A stretch of 20,229 nt of DNA from JAZDJP01 sp043803805. GTDB lineage: Bacteria; Planctomycetota; JAZDJP01. Both the position numbers and the translations under genes were made by a program. Position 1 is the first letter of the stretch. The number at the start of each line of letters is the position of its first letter. The notes below the pieces were generated by a model, which was not told the origin of the DNA, did no database searches, and saw only the letters and a list, made by a program, of their open reading frames with translations. Below are positions 14,207 to 20,229 of this stretch, in pieces. Location: NCBI GenBank assembly GCA_043803805.1, contig JAZDJP010000024.1, positions 1 to 20,229 on the forward strand, given 5' to 3'.

Positions 14207-15724
14207 TTACATCGCGTTTCCGTTCATCAGGGTGATCGGGACGAGCATCACCGTGGGCCGGCCCTCGATGGTCATTTCCACCACGCAGCGGTTCATGGTC
14301 CGTGTGACTTTCTCTGCCTGGACGGTAAACTCGACCGTCACCGGTTCGCCCAGCCAGCGCGGCAGGCTCTGCACGACGCCATCCGCCCCCGGCAGCACCT
14401 GCCAGCCTTCCGGCATGTACCAGTGAACGGAGATGTTCGCCTGTGCCAGATACGTGTTCCGGACCGTGAGCCGGATCTTCTTGGGTTCGTTGCTCCGGAC
14501 GAACGGGGCATCGCCGTAATCCACCTCCACGGTGAAGAAGTCGAACTGGAACCGCGGCCCGTTCAGGGAGGTGTAGAACTCCGCGCCGCCATCCCTGGAA
14601 TACAGATTGCCCACGTCCAGGTCGCCCAGATCCGTGGCCTTGTCCACGGCGATTGACATCCTGGCGCCGCGATTCCGGAGCAGAACCTGCTCCGCGATGC
14701 GGGCCGTTCGTTCCGTGAGGTCGTCCACCGTCTTCGGCAAATGCCCGCCCACGTCGCCGACGTTGATGGCAATCGTTTTGATGCCCCGTCCGATCGGATC
14801 GATCCACTTCTTCGGGATGGCGCCGATACCGTGGATGATGCCGAAGATGGAGCCGGCCGTCGCGCCGGTGCAGTCGGTGTCTTCCCCGCAGTTGACGGTG
14901 ATGCAGAGCATCTTGCCGAAGTCGTTGCCGCCATACAGGAGGCCGGCCACGAGAATCGCCACGTTGGAAGGCGCGTCGTAGCCCAGATCGCCCTTCGCGA
15001 AGCCCTTCTTCGTATCATCCGGGCTGGTGTGTTGCGGGTTGTTGAAGAACGAGCTGCCGCGATGCCGGCGCAGTATCTCGTCGCGGGTCTTCTTCCAGGT
15101 CTTTCCCGCCTTGTGGCAATCCACGGCGCAGCGGACCGCCCTGGACACGCCGCAGTCCTTCGGGATGTACGAGAGCCCGATGGCGATGAGCTTCCGGAGA
15201 TCCGGGACCACGAACGCCGCGCTTTCCATGACCGCACAGAACACCTCGGCATAGACCCCTTCACCGTTGCCGTGGTCAAGGATGGCGTCCTCATACGCAT
15301 AGCGGGCGGCGATCCGGGGGCACCCGGGGGCGATGCAGGCCCAGATTTCGGACCGGATGAACGAGCCGCAACTGTTCTTGTACGCGTTGTTCAACGTGCC
15401 GGACAGGGGCGGCAACAGCCCGGAGCGCATGTTGATTTTGCCGGTGCCATACTCGGCCCAATGCGGCGTGACATGCAGGCACCAGTACTCGTCCAGGGTC
15501 TGTGAATTGATGTGGACGCCCCGGTCTTCCATGGCGATCAGCCACAAGAGCTGAATGTCCAAATCGTCGTTTGGCAGCGGCTCGCCGTGCAGATCCTGGG
15601 TGTAGAACTTCACGTTATTGATCTGCCGGCGCCACTCGAACGGCGCTCCGAGCGTTCCGCCGATGTTCTTGCCCATCCAGCATCCGAGCACTTTGTCCAG
15701 GTAGTCCTTCCGGTTGAATATCAT
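14207..15724 (-). CDS. ADP-ribosylglycohydrolase-family protein with C-terminal beta domain
   Basis: The 505-aa cytosolic product has an ADP-ribosylglycohydrolase (ADP-ribosyl crystallin J1) domain at about 1-345. It opens with DKVLGCWMGKNIGGTLGAPFE, carries the metal-binding PNDDLDIQLLW (about 50-60), and ends with the family's GEDTDCTGATAGSIFGIIHG (about 280-300). The remaining 150 residues are beta-rich with conserved aromatic positions (VHWYMPEGWQVLPG), a sandwich of unknown role. AAGGAGG precedes ATG 15724 by 6 nt. It lies 53 bp downstream of the DUF4091-like gene and is probably in its operon. In carbohydrate-degrading bacteria, members of this family often sit beside glycosidase genes and may remove sugar or ribose-like groups rather than act on ADP-ribosylated protein; that is inference. 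Confidence 0.85.
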   Translation of the reverse strand: MIFNRKDYLDKVLGCWMGKNIGGTLGAPFEWRRQINNVKFYTQDLHGEPLPNDDLDIQLLWLIAMEDRGVHINSQTLDEYWCLHVTPHWAEYGTGKINMRSGLLPPLSGTLNNAYKNSCGSFIRSEIWACIAPGCPRIAARYAYEDAILDHGNGEGVYAEVFCAVMESAAFVVPDLRKLIAIGLSYIPKDCGVSRAVRCAVDCHKAGKTWKKTRDEILRRHRGSSFFNNPQHTSPDDTKKGFAKGDLGYDAPSNVAILVAGLLYGGNDFGKMLCITVNCGEDTDCTGATAGSIFGIIHGIGAIPKKWIDPIGRGIKTIAINVGDVGGHLPKTVDDLTERTARIAEQVLLRNRGARMSIAVDKATDLGDLDVGNLYSRDGGAEFYTSLNGPRFQFDFFTVEVDYGDAPFVRSNEPKKIRLTVRNTYLAQANISVHWYMPEGWQVLPGADGVVQSLPRWLGEPVTVEFTVQAEKVTRTMNRCVVEMTIEGRPTVMLVPITLMNGNAM

Positions 15725-15777
15725 GATCGCCTCCTTGTGTATGGCTGATGATTAAATCTTTTCCGTTCCCTCCACGT

Positions 15778-18423
15778 TTACTTGCCGCCCGTCTTGCCGG
15801 CCACCTCCGCGGCCAGCCGGTACAGGTCCGCGGAGAGTTTCTGCCAGCCCTCGTCCGGCGTCGCCGCCATCGCCTCGGATTCCCACCGGGAGTGCAGCAG
15901 CCGGCAAATTTGGGCGCGCCGGTCGAGGAGATTCTGTGCCCGCTCGGCCCGCTCGCCGCTGATCTTTTTGGAGAGGATCGCCTCCTCCACGAAGATACGC
16001 GCCTCGCTCTCCTGGAATCCTTCGCGCATGGCCTCGTACTTGATCGAGGCAACGGCCCCGGCCTTGCCCGGTAGCGCCAGGTTGTAGATGAACGGACTGC
16101 GCTGTCCCGAGCTTGATTCCGGCCAGCGGTTGAAGAGTCCACGTCCTCCGGGGCTCTCCACGCTGCCCTTGACCGGCCAGTAGTCAATGCCCATCCGGCC
16201 CGCGCCGTTGTCGCCCAGAAGCAACGCCCGTTCCCCGATGGTGCGCGTGACCTCCGGCGGCTGGTTGGCCTCGTACATTCTTTGGCAGATCAGGACCGTG
16301 GGCTTGTTCTGCCAGCCGTAGTTGCGAGTGACGCGCGGAGACGGGATTTCCCACGGCACGTAGAGGTACTCGGAGAAGATAAATCCCTTGGTTTGTTCCC
16401 GCCCGTGAGCGCCGTAGTGCCAGCCCGCCTCGGGGACTATCTCCTTGAAGAAAGCCACGACGTCCTTGTGGATGCCGCAATCCTGGCTGATGCCCAGAGC
16501 GATGGCCGCGTCCTGGCCCAGGCCGGCCTTCCTGCCGTGCGCCTTGATCTCCTCGAAGAAGGGCTTCCAGAGCTTCCGGGACTCTTCCGTGCCGTAGGCC
16601 GGCAGTTTCATCGGCTCGCTCTTCCCGCCGGCCGGGTCCTTGACGGTGACGAACGTGGGATTGTCCGGCCCTGGAACGTTCCAGCCCTGGGAGAGGTACA
16701 CCTGGTAGGAGACCACCTTGAGCGTGCAGTATTTGGCGGCCAGAGCGACGTAGCGGTCGTAAACCGTGAAGTCCTGCGTGTAGCCGCCACCTGCCTGCGC
16801 CGCCCCGGCAGGCAGGTCCGGTTGCTTGATCCAGGGAATCATGCAACTATCGTTGCCGAACTGGGTGTGGTTGACGAGTGGGATGCACAGGAAGCGGTTG
16901 CCGAGCTCGCCCATGAGCTGGAAATCCCGCTCCATGAGCTTCCAGTGTTCCTCCGACCACATGGGTACGTTGTACTGGATGGCTTCGGACTCCGGCGACT
17001 GGTAGATGCTCACCCAGGTGCGGAAGTCCGCCGGGTTGGGGATGGTCCATTCGATGACCTCCAAATCGATGGGGATTTTGGTTTCAGACACTCCCGTCGC
17101 CGACACGGTCAGAGTGCCGGTGTAGTTGCCGGGCGGAGCATCTTTGGGCACGCGCACCGTCACCCAGACGGGCAGGAGCGCCGCCGGGGCGATCTTGGCC
17201 GGCAGTCCCAGCCGGGCGCGGGCGGCCGGACGGGGAGGCAGCGCTTGCGGCTCCACCTTGGATGGCGGCTCGTCTTCCAGCAGCGCAAAGGCCGGGACCG
17301 GCGTGTAGCCCTCCAAAGCCAAGCCAGCGTGGCTGGCGGACATGGCCGTGGTGGATGGCATTCCGTAGCGCAACCGGATCGCCGAGGCCGGTATCTTCCC
17401 GCCGCCGGCCGCCTGGACGAGGTCGCCGACCCGGGCCTGCGCCCCGGAGATTGCCTCGGTCGAGCCGATGACTACCTGGCCGGAGCAACAGCCGTTGCGG
17501 GCCACAACCAGTTTGACGGCCTTGAGCTTCTCGTTGGGATCGCCGTACTCGACAAGGGAGAAGACACGGTTGACATCCTGATTCCAGACTTGGACGCCCG
17601 CCGGTCTGTCCACGTTGGGGATGACGCTCGGGCCGTCGGCGACGAGGTGCAACTCGCCCAGGCCGATGTGCGGCCAGTGGGCAAAATTGTTTTCAGCCTT
17701 GGTCCACTTGACGGCCTCCGCACGAAAGGCGCTGCGGTGGACCTCCACGGCCAGGATGTTGACGCCCTTGCGGAGAATCTTGACGGGCAACTCGACCGGC
17801 CCGAACCGGCGCACGCGCTTGCCCACGCTTGGATTGTCCGTGAAGCGGTTTTCCACCAGCTTGCCGGCGGCGTCAACGTAGGCGTCCGCGGGGTAAGTCT
17901 GGGCGGGAGTCAACGGGTCGATCTTGCCCTCGGGCAGGCTCGCGCGGGCCACCTCCTGACCGTTCAGGTAAACGACAACGCCTCCGGCGTAGGTCATCGC
18001 CAGGGTCAGTTTCCGAACCGCGGCGGGATCCTTCGTCTCGAACTTGCCGCGGCCGGCGAAGAGCGCGACCCCGAAATCCCCGTAGCCCTCGGCGTGACCG
18101 GAGACGCCGCCGCGGAAGGGGTTCGAGGCGCGGCTCCAGTCCGAGTCGTCGAACTCCGGCCTCATCCAGCCGTCCGGGGGCAGCGGGGTCTCAAAGGCGC
18201 CATCGAGGGCCTTCGGCGCGACGGCGGCGGGGTCCGCCTCCTTCAGGAGTTCCACCGGCACGACCTTCCCCCGGTACGTCGCGTGTGTCCGCCAGTAACT
18301 GCCCGCTCCCAGGATGGTCGTGCCCGCCCCCGGGCCTGGGGCGGCGGACGTCTCCGCCCCCGGCGCCCCGGCCGCATACAGCGCCCCGCTCAGGGTCATC
18401 ACCGCTACGAGAACTTGCCGCAT
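15778..18423 (-). CDS. Exported DUF4091/GH123-like glycoside hydrolase-type protein
   Basis: The 881-aa product starts with a signal peptide (MRQVLVAVMTLSGALYAAGAPG). Residues about 40-270 look like a carbohydrate-binding sandwich (PDGWMRPEFDDSDWSRA, VVVYLNGQEVARASLPEG). Around 395-470 comes the beta domain typical of DUF4091 and GH123-type proteins (LLPVWVTVRVPKDAPPGNYT, EWTIPNPADFRTW). A likely TIM barrel follows, about 475-800 (EEHWKLMERDFQLMGELGNR; YRVxLSQGW-like VYLSQGWNVPG; WHYGAH). I chose ATG 18423, with GAGGAG 6 nt upstream, over an in-frame start at 18492 that would precede the signal peptide with unrelated residues. It probably acts in the periplasm or outside on a glycan; the exact activity is not determined. 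The ADP-ribosylglycohydrolase follows it. Confidence 0.7.
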   Translation of the reverse strand: MRQVLVAVMTLSGALYAAGAPGAETSAAPGPGAGTTILGAGSYWRTHATYRGKVVPVELLKEADPAAVAPKALDGAFETPLPPDGWMRPEFDDSDWSRASNPFRGGVSGHAEGYGDFGVALFAGRGKFETKDPAAVRKLTLAMTYAGGVVVYLNGQEVARASLPEGKIDPLTPAQTYPADAYVDAAGKLVENRFTDNPSVGKRVRRFGPVELPVKILRKGVNILAVEVHRSAFRAEAVKWTKAENNFAHWPHIGLGELHLVADGPSVIPNVDRPAGVQVWNQDVNRVFSLVEYGDPNEKLKAVKLVVARNGCCSGQVVIGSTEAISGAQARVGDLVQAAGGGKIPASAIRLRYGMPSTTAMSASHAGLALEGYTPVPAFALLEDEPPSKVEPQALPPRPAARARLGLPAKIAPAALLPVWVTVRVPKDAPPGNYTGTLTVSATGVSETKIPIDLEVIEWTIPNPADFRTWVSIYQSPESEAIQYNVPMWSEEHWKLMERDFQLMGELGNRFLCIPLVNHTQFGNDSCMIPWIKQPDLPAGAAQAGGGYTQDFTVYDRYVALAAKYCTLKVVSYQVYLSQGWNVPGPDNPTFVTVKDPAGGKSEPMKLPAYGTEESRKLWKPFFEEIKAHGRKAGLGQDAAIALGISQDCGIHKDVVAFFKEIVPEAGWHYGAHGREQTKGFIFSEYLYVPWEIPSPRVTRNYGWQNKPTVLICQRMYEANQPPEVTRTIGERALLLGDNGAGRMGIDYWPVKGSVESPGGRGLFNRWPESSSGQRSPFIYNLALPGKAGAVASIKYEAMREGFQESEARIFVEEAILSKKISGERAERAQNLLDRRAQICRLLHSRWESEAMAATPDEGWQKLSADLYRLAAEVAGKTGGK

Positions 18424-18507
18424 GGGGGACTCCTCTTTATCGTAGACGATGGCATTTTGTATGAAGGACGCTCGACTGCAAGGCTTTTCCAACCGGCGCC
18501 ATCACTC

Positions 18508-18552
18508 TTGCCATCGGGGCCGTGAAGGGTTACAACTACATCTCTCATGAGA
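18508..18552 (+). promoter_or_regulatory. Sigma70-type promoter and short palindrome before the UroD-like gene
   Basis: TTGCCA (18508-18513), a 17-nt spacer and TACAAC (18531-18536) form a plausible promoter; transcription would begin near 18543. The perfect 10-bp palindrome TCTCATGAGA lies at 18543-18552, on the predicted start point, where a bound repressor could act. I see no strong promoter for the divergent exported protein in the same gap. Confidence 0.35.
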
Positions 18553-18613
18553 TATTCGTGCCGGGGTGGTCGTCGCGCGACAGGGGAGAGCGCATGGAAC
18601 GAGGGAGGCGGAT

Positions 18614-19723
18614 ATGACGGATTTCGAGGGATGGCCGGGGCCTGTCGGGGCCGAACCCGACTTTTCCGAATTGCTCAAGGTGTTGCGGCGGGATCGGCCG
18701 AGCCGTCCGGTGCTGGTCGAGTTGTTCATGAATAATCATTTGTATGAACACGTGACCGGAATCCGGATTGATCCGGCGGCGGGTGATGGACCGCGCCAGG
18801 CGGCGTTGCGGCGGATCAAGGCCTTCCGCAACCTGGGGTATGATTATGTGACGCTGCATGCTTCGGACTTCAGTTTCCCTGCCCGGGAGGTCGCACGGGA
18901 CCACACCATATCGCTCAATGACGGGGCGATGATTGTGGACCGCCGGAGTTTCGAGCGGTACCCCTGGCCCGATCCGGAACGTTTTTCGTCCGATCTCCTG
19001 GATGACATCCGCGGGGAACTGCCCGGCGGGATGAAGGTCATCGTCATCGGTCCCTGCGGCGTTCTGGAGAACGTGGTGCGCATGGTGGGGTACGAGAATC
19101 TCTGCCTCATGAGTTTCGACGACCCCGCCCTGGTCGGCGAAATCTTCGACGCCGTCGGATCGCGGCTTCTGCGGTACTACGAACAGGCCCTGCGCCACGA
19201 TGCGGTGGGCGCCATCTGGGTCAACGACGACTGGGGCTTCAAGACCCAGACCATGCTTTCCCCGGCGGACATGCGCCGTTTCGTGATCCCCTGGCATCGG
19301 AAGATCGCCGCGGCCGCCCACGCCGCCGGCCGGCCGACGATCCTCCACAGTTGCGGCCGGCTTCACGACGTCATGGACGACGTCATCGGAGTCATCCATC
19401 ACGACGGCAGGCATTCCTATGAGGACGCCATCGAGCCGGTCGAGCAGGCCTATGAGCGGCTGTCGGACCGGATCGCCGTGATTGGCGGAATCGACGTGGA
19501 CTTCATCTGCCGTTCGACGCCGGCCGGGGTGTACGCCCGTGCGCGGGCCATGCTGGAACGGTCACGGGCCCGCGGGGCCTACGCGCTGGGCACCGGCAAC
19601 AGCGTTCCCGAGTACGTGCCGCGGGCGTCCTACATCGCGATGTTGGCGGCGGCCAACCAGGAACGCGACCCGGCCTGGGTGGAATGGGCGGAGCGGCTCT
19701 CGGCCGGCGCGCCGAACGGGTAG
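18614..19723 (+). CDS. Uroporphyrinogen decarboxylase-like (UroD superfamily) protein
   Basis: The 369-aa product has the UroD-family TIM-barrel pattern: RPSRPVLVELFMNN near the start, GYDYVTLH, GPCGVLENVVRMVGYENLCLMSFDDPALV in the middle, NDDWGFKTQTMLSPADMRRFVIPWHR, LHSCGRL (about 262-268), and IAVIGGIDVDFI near the end. True heme-pathway HemE proteins carry an N-terminal R-rich motif and are not usually found beside glycosidases. This member belongs instead to the large group of UroD-like proteins common in sugar-degrading bacteria, some of which are corrinoid-dependent methyltransferases. Its activity is unknown. I chose ATG 18614 (GGGAGG, 6 nt upstream) over an earlier GTG at 18566. It is divergent from the exported DUF4091-like gene, so joint control is likely. 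Confidence 0.8.
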   Translation: MTDFEGWPGPVGAEPDFSELLKVLRRDRPSRPVLVELFMNNHLYEHVTGIRIDPAAGDGPRQAALRRIKAFRNLGYDYVTLHASDFSFPAREVARDHTISLNDGAMIVDRRSFERYPWPDPERFSSDLLDDIRGELPGGMKVIVIGPCGVLENVVRMVGYENLCLMSFDDPALVGEIFDAVGSRLLRYYEQALRHDAVGAIWVNDDWGFKTQTMLSPADMRRFVIPWHRKIAAAAHAAGRPTILHSCGRLHDVMDDVIGVIHHDGRHSYEDAIEPVEQAYERLSDRIAVIGGIDVDFICRSTPAGVYARARAMLERSRARGAYALGTGNSVPEYVPRASYIAMLAAANQERDPAWVEWAERLSAGAPNG

Positions 19724-19741
19724 GGTGCATCCGTCGGAGGG

Positions 19742-19769
19742 TTGACATTCCCTTCGTGGAACCTATAGT
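19742..19769 (+). promoter_or_regulatory. Strong sigma70 promoter of tRNA-Pro
   Basis: A perfect TTGACA (19742-19747), a 16-nt spacer and TATAGT (19764-19769) precede the tRNA. The predicted start, near 19776, is about 5 nt before the mature tRNA 5' end. Confidence 0.7.
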
Positions 19770-19780
19770 TAACGCCTCGA

Positions 19781-19858
19781 CGGGGCGTGGCTCAGCCTGG
19801 CTAGAGCGCTTGGTTCGGGACCAAGAAGTCGCTGGTTCGAATCCAGTCGCCCCGACCA
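19781..19858 (+). tRNA. tRNA-Pro (anticodon CGG)
   Basis: The acceptor arms CGGGGCG (19781-19787) and CGCCCCG (19848-19854) pair perfectly, followed by discriminator A and an encoded CCA. The D-arm has GCTC/GAGC. The anticodon arm is CTTGG-TTCGGGA-CCAAG, giving CGG, which reads the proline codon CCG. The T-loop TTCGAAT is canonical. Confidence 0.95.
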
Positions 19859-19896
19859 TTTTTTGCCTGTCCACCACTTGGTGGGCAGGCAAAAAA
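19859..19896. repeat. 17-bp inverted repeat just after the tRNA
   Basis: TTTTTTGCCTGTCCACC (19859-19875) and GGTGGGCAGGCAAAAAA (19880-19896) pair over 17 positions with a single G-T at one step, around a 4-nt loop. In either direction the U-tract precedes the stem and A residues follow it, so it is not a standard intrinsic terminator. It may still stop transcription as a long hairpin, or mark an insertion next to the tRNA. Confidence 0.6.
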
Positions 19897-20048
19897 CGTT
19901 TCGGGGGCCTTCGGTTTGACCTGCAAATCCAGACTGCGCTACGCAGCTCCGAATCCACACGGATCCTTGCCCGATAATTCTTGCCACCTATTTGGCCGTG
20001 TAATACGGTCATATTTAAGGAATAAGGAGTCGGCAATTGCTGGAATAA

Positions 20049-20180
20049 TTTGCATCATTGATTGGATTTACGACTCAAGCGAAACACTACAGCTTCACGG
20101 ACGAAGAATTGGATTTCATCATCAATTACGATATAAAGCACAGCATGGGCTTAACTAGCGGCAGGGAGAGTGACGAATGA
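20049..20180 (+). pseudogene. Probable C-terminal remnant of a DNA methyltransferase (restriction-modification type)
   Basis: An open frame without a usable start runs from just after a TAA at 20046 to TGA 20178-20180 and reads AKHYSFTDEELDFIINYDIK near its end. This resembles the closing segment seen in N6-adenine DNA methyltransferases of combined restriction-modification proteins (pattern xHYGFTxEELDFIINYDIKYRMG). The upstream part is missing or unrecognisable. Its stop overlaps the start of the following ATPase gene (ATGA), as in an operon. The match is from memory of the family's ending, so the assignment is tentative. The 150 bp before it (19897-20048) show nothing I can name. Confidence 0.45.
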
Positions 20181-20229
20181 TAACACAATTGAGTTTCAGC
20201 AATTTTAAGTCATGGAAGCAGGTCAAAGA
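20177..20229 (+). CDS. AAA-family ATPase, 5' end only
   Basis: The first 17 codons (MITQLSFSNFKSWKQVK) match the opening of SMC/RecF-like and OLD-type AAA ATPases, where a beta strand and NFKSW lead into the Walker A region. GGGAG precedes ATG 20177 by 8 nt, and the start overlaps the stop of the methyltransferase remnant. The rest lies beyond the window. ATPases of this kind are common in phage-defence islands. Confidence 0.6.
   Translation, partial: MITQLSFSNFKSWKQVK

Noticed and set aside
16282..18525. Long plus-strand open frame (747 aa) opposite the DUF4091-like gene
   Set aside because: Low-complexity antisense shadow; the minus strand has the signal peptide, domains and ribosome-binding site.
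19859..19896. Intrinsic terminator of the tRNA
   Set aside because: The stem is strong but is followed by A residues, not U residues, on both strands; kept as an inverted repeat only.
19916..20158. 80-aa plus-strand frame after the tRNA
   Set aside because: No ribosome-binding site or family match; the methyltransferase-like tail is in a different frame over the same bases.
1..20229. CRISPR array, insertion sequence or transposase
   Set aside because: No regularly spaced repeats and no transposase- or integrase-like frame were seen.

Overview
The window is about 20 kb of high-G+C bacterial DNA with 14 protein-coding genes that I regard as well supported, one tRNA and several regulatory sites. 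The gene stock on the flanks (signal-peptide DUF4091/GH123-like glycosidase, ADP-ribosylglycohydrolase, UroD-like protein, transglutaminase/HEAT protein, alpha/alpha-barrel protein) resembles that of polysaccharide-degrading Planctomycetota-Verrucomicrobiota-Lentisphaerota-type bacteria. That assignment is an inference from gene content; no phylogenetic marker is present.

Layout. Positions 1-150 hold a nested inverted-repeat structure of unknown nature. From 163 to 3696, on the minus strand, lie an anchored transglutaminase-like/HEAT protein and a cytosolic alpha/alpha-barrel protein. The latter is divergent from an AraC-family regulator (3826-4812), with a 28-bp operator-like palindrome between them. 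From about 4636 to 14142 lies the most unusual part: two paralogous modules in tandem. Each has a minus-strand sigma54 enhancer-binding protein (EBP) of about 750 aa, with a helical N-terminal half and a winged-helix-like C-terminus instead of a Fis helix. Each EBP is divergent from an operon that begins behind a recognisable -24/-12 (sigma54) promoter and encodes a FeeM-like N-acyl amino acid synthase (NAS). Module 1 adds an E2-type acyltransferase-fold protein lacking its catalytic histidine, a 38-aa single-span membrane peptide and a GT2/GT21-like membrane glycosyltransferase. Module 2 adds a methyltransferase fused to a DUF2892-type membrane domain. By eye this block has lower G+C than its flanks, most clearly in module 1.

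From 14207 to 19723 the catabolic theme returns: an ADP-ribosylglycohydrolase and a secreted DUF4091-like protein (minus strand, probable operon), divergent from a UroD-like protein. A tRNA-Pro(CGG) with its own strong promoter follows. Beyond it come a 17-bp inverted repeat, what looks like the C-terminal remnant of a DNA methyltransferase, and the first 17 codons of an AAA ATPase, which suggests the edge of a mobile or defence island.

How the genes may work together (inference). In the two modules an EBP would bind a palindrome next to its own start and activate the divergent sigma54 promoter, switching on synthesis of an N-acylated amino acid. In module 1 the product could be further acylated or glycosylated at the membrane; in module 2 it could be methylated. 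This resembles long-chain N-acyl amino acid (fee) clusters and exosortase-linked acyltransferase loci, but the combination seen here is not one I recognise as described.
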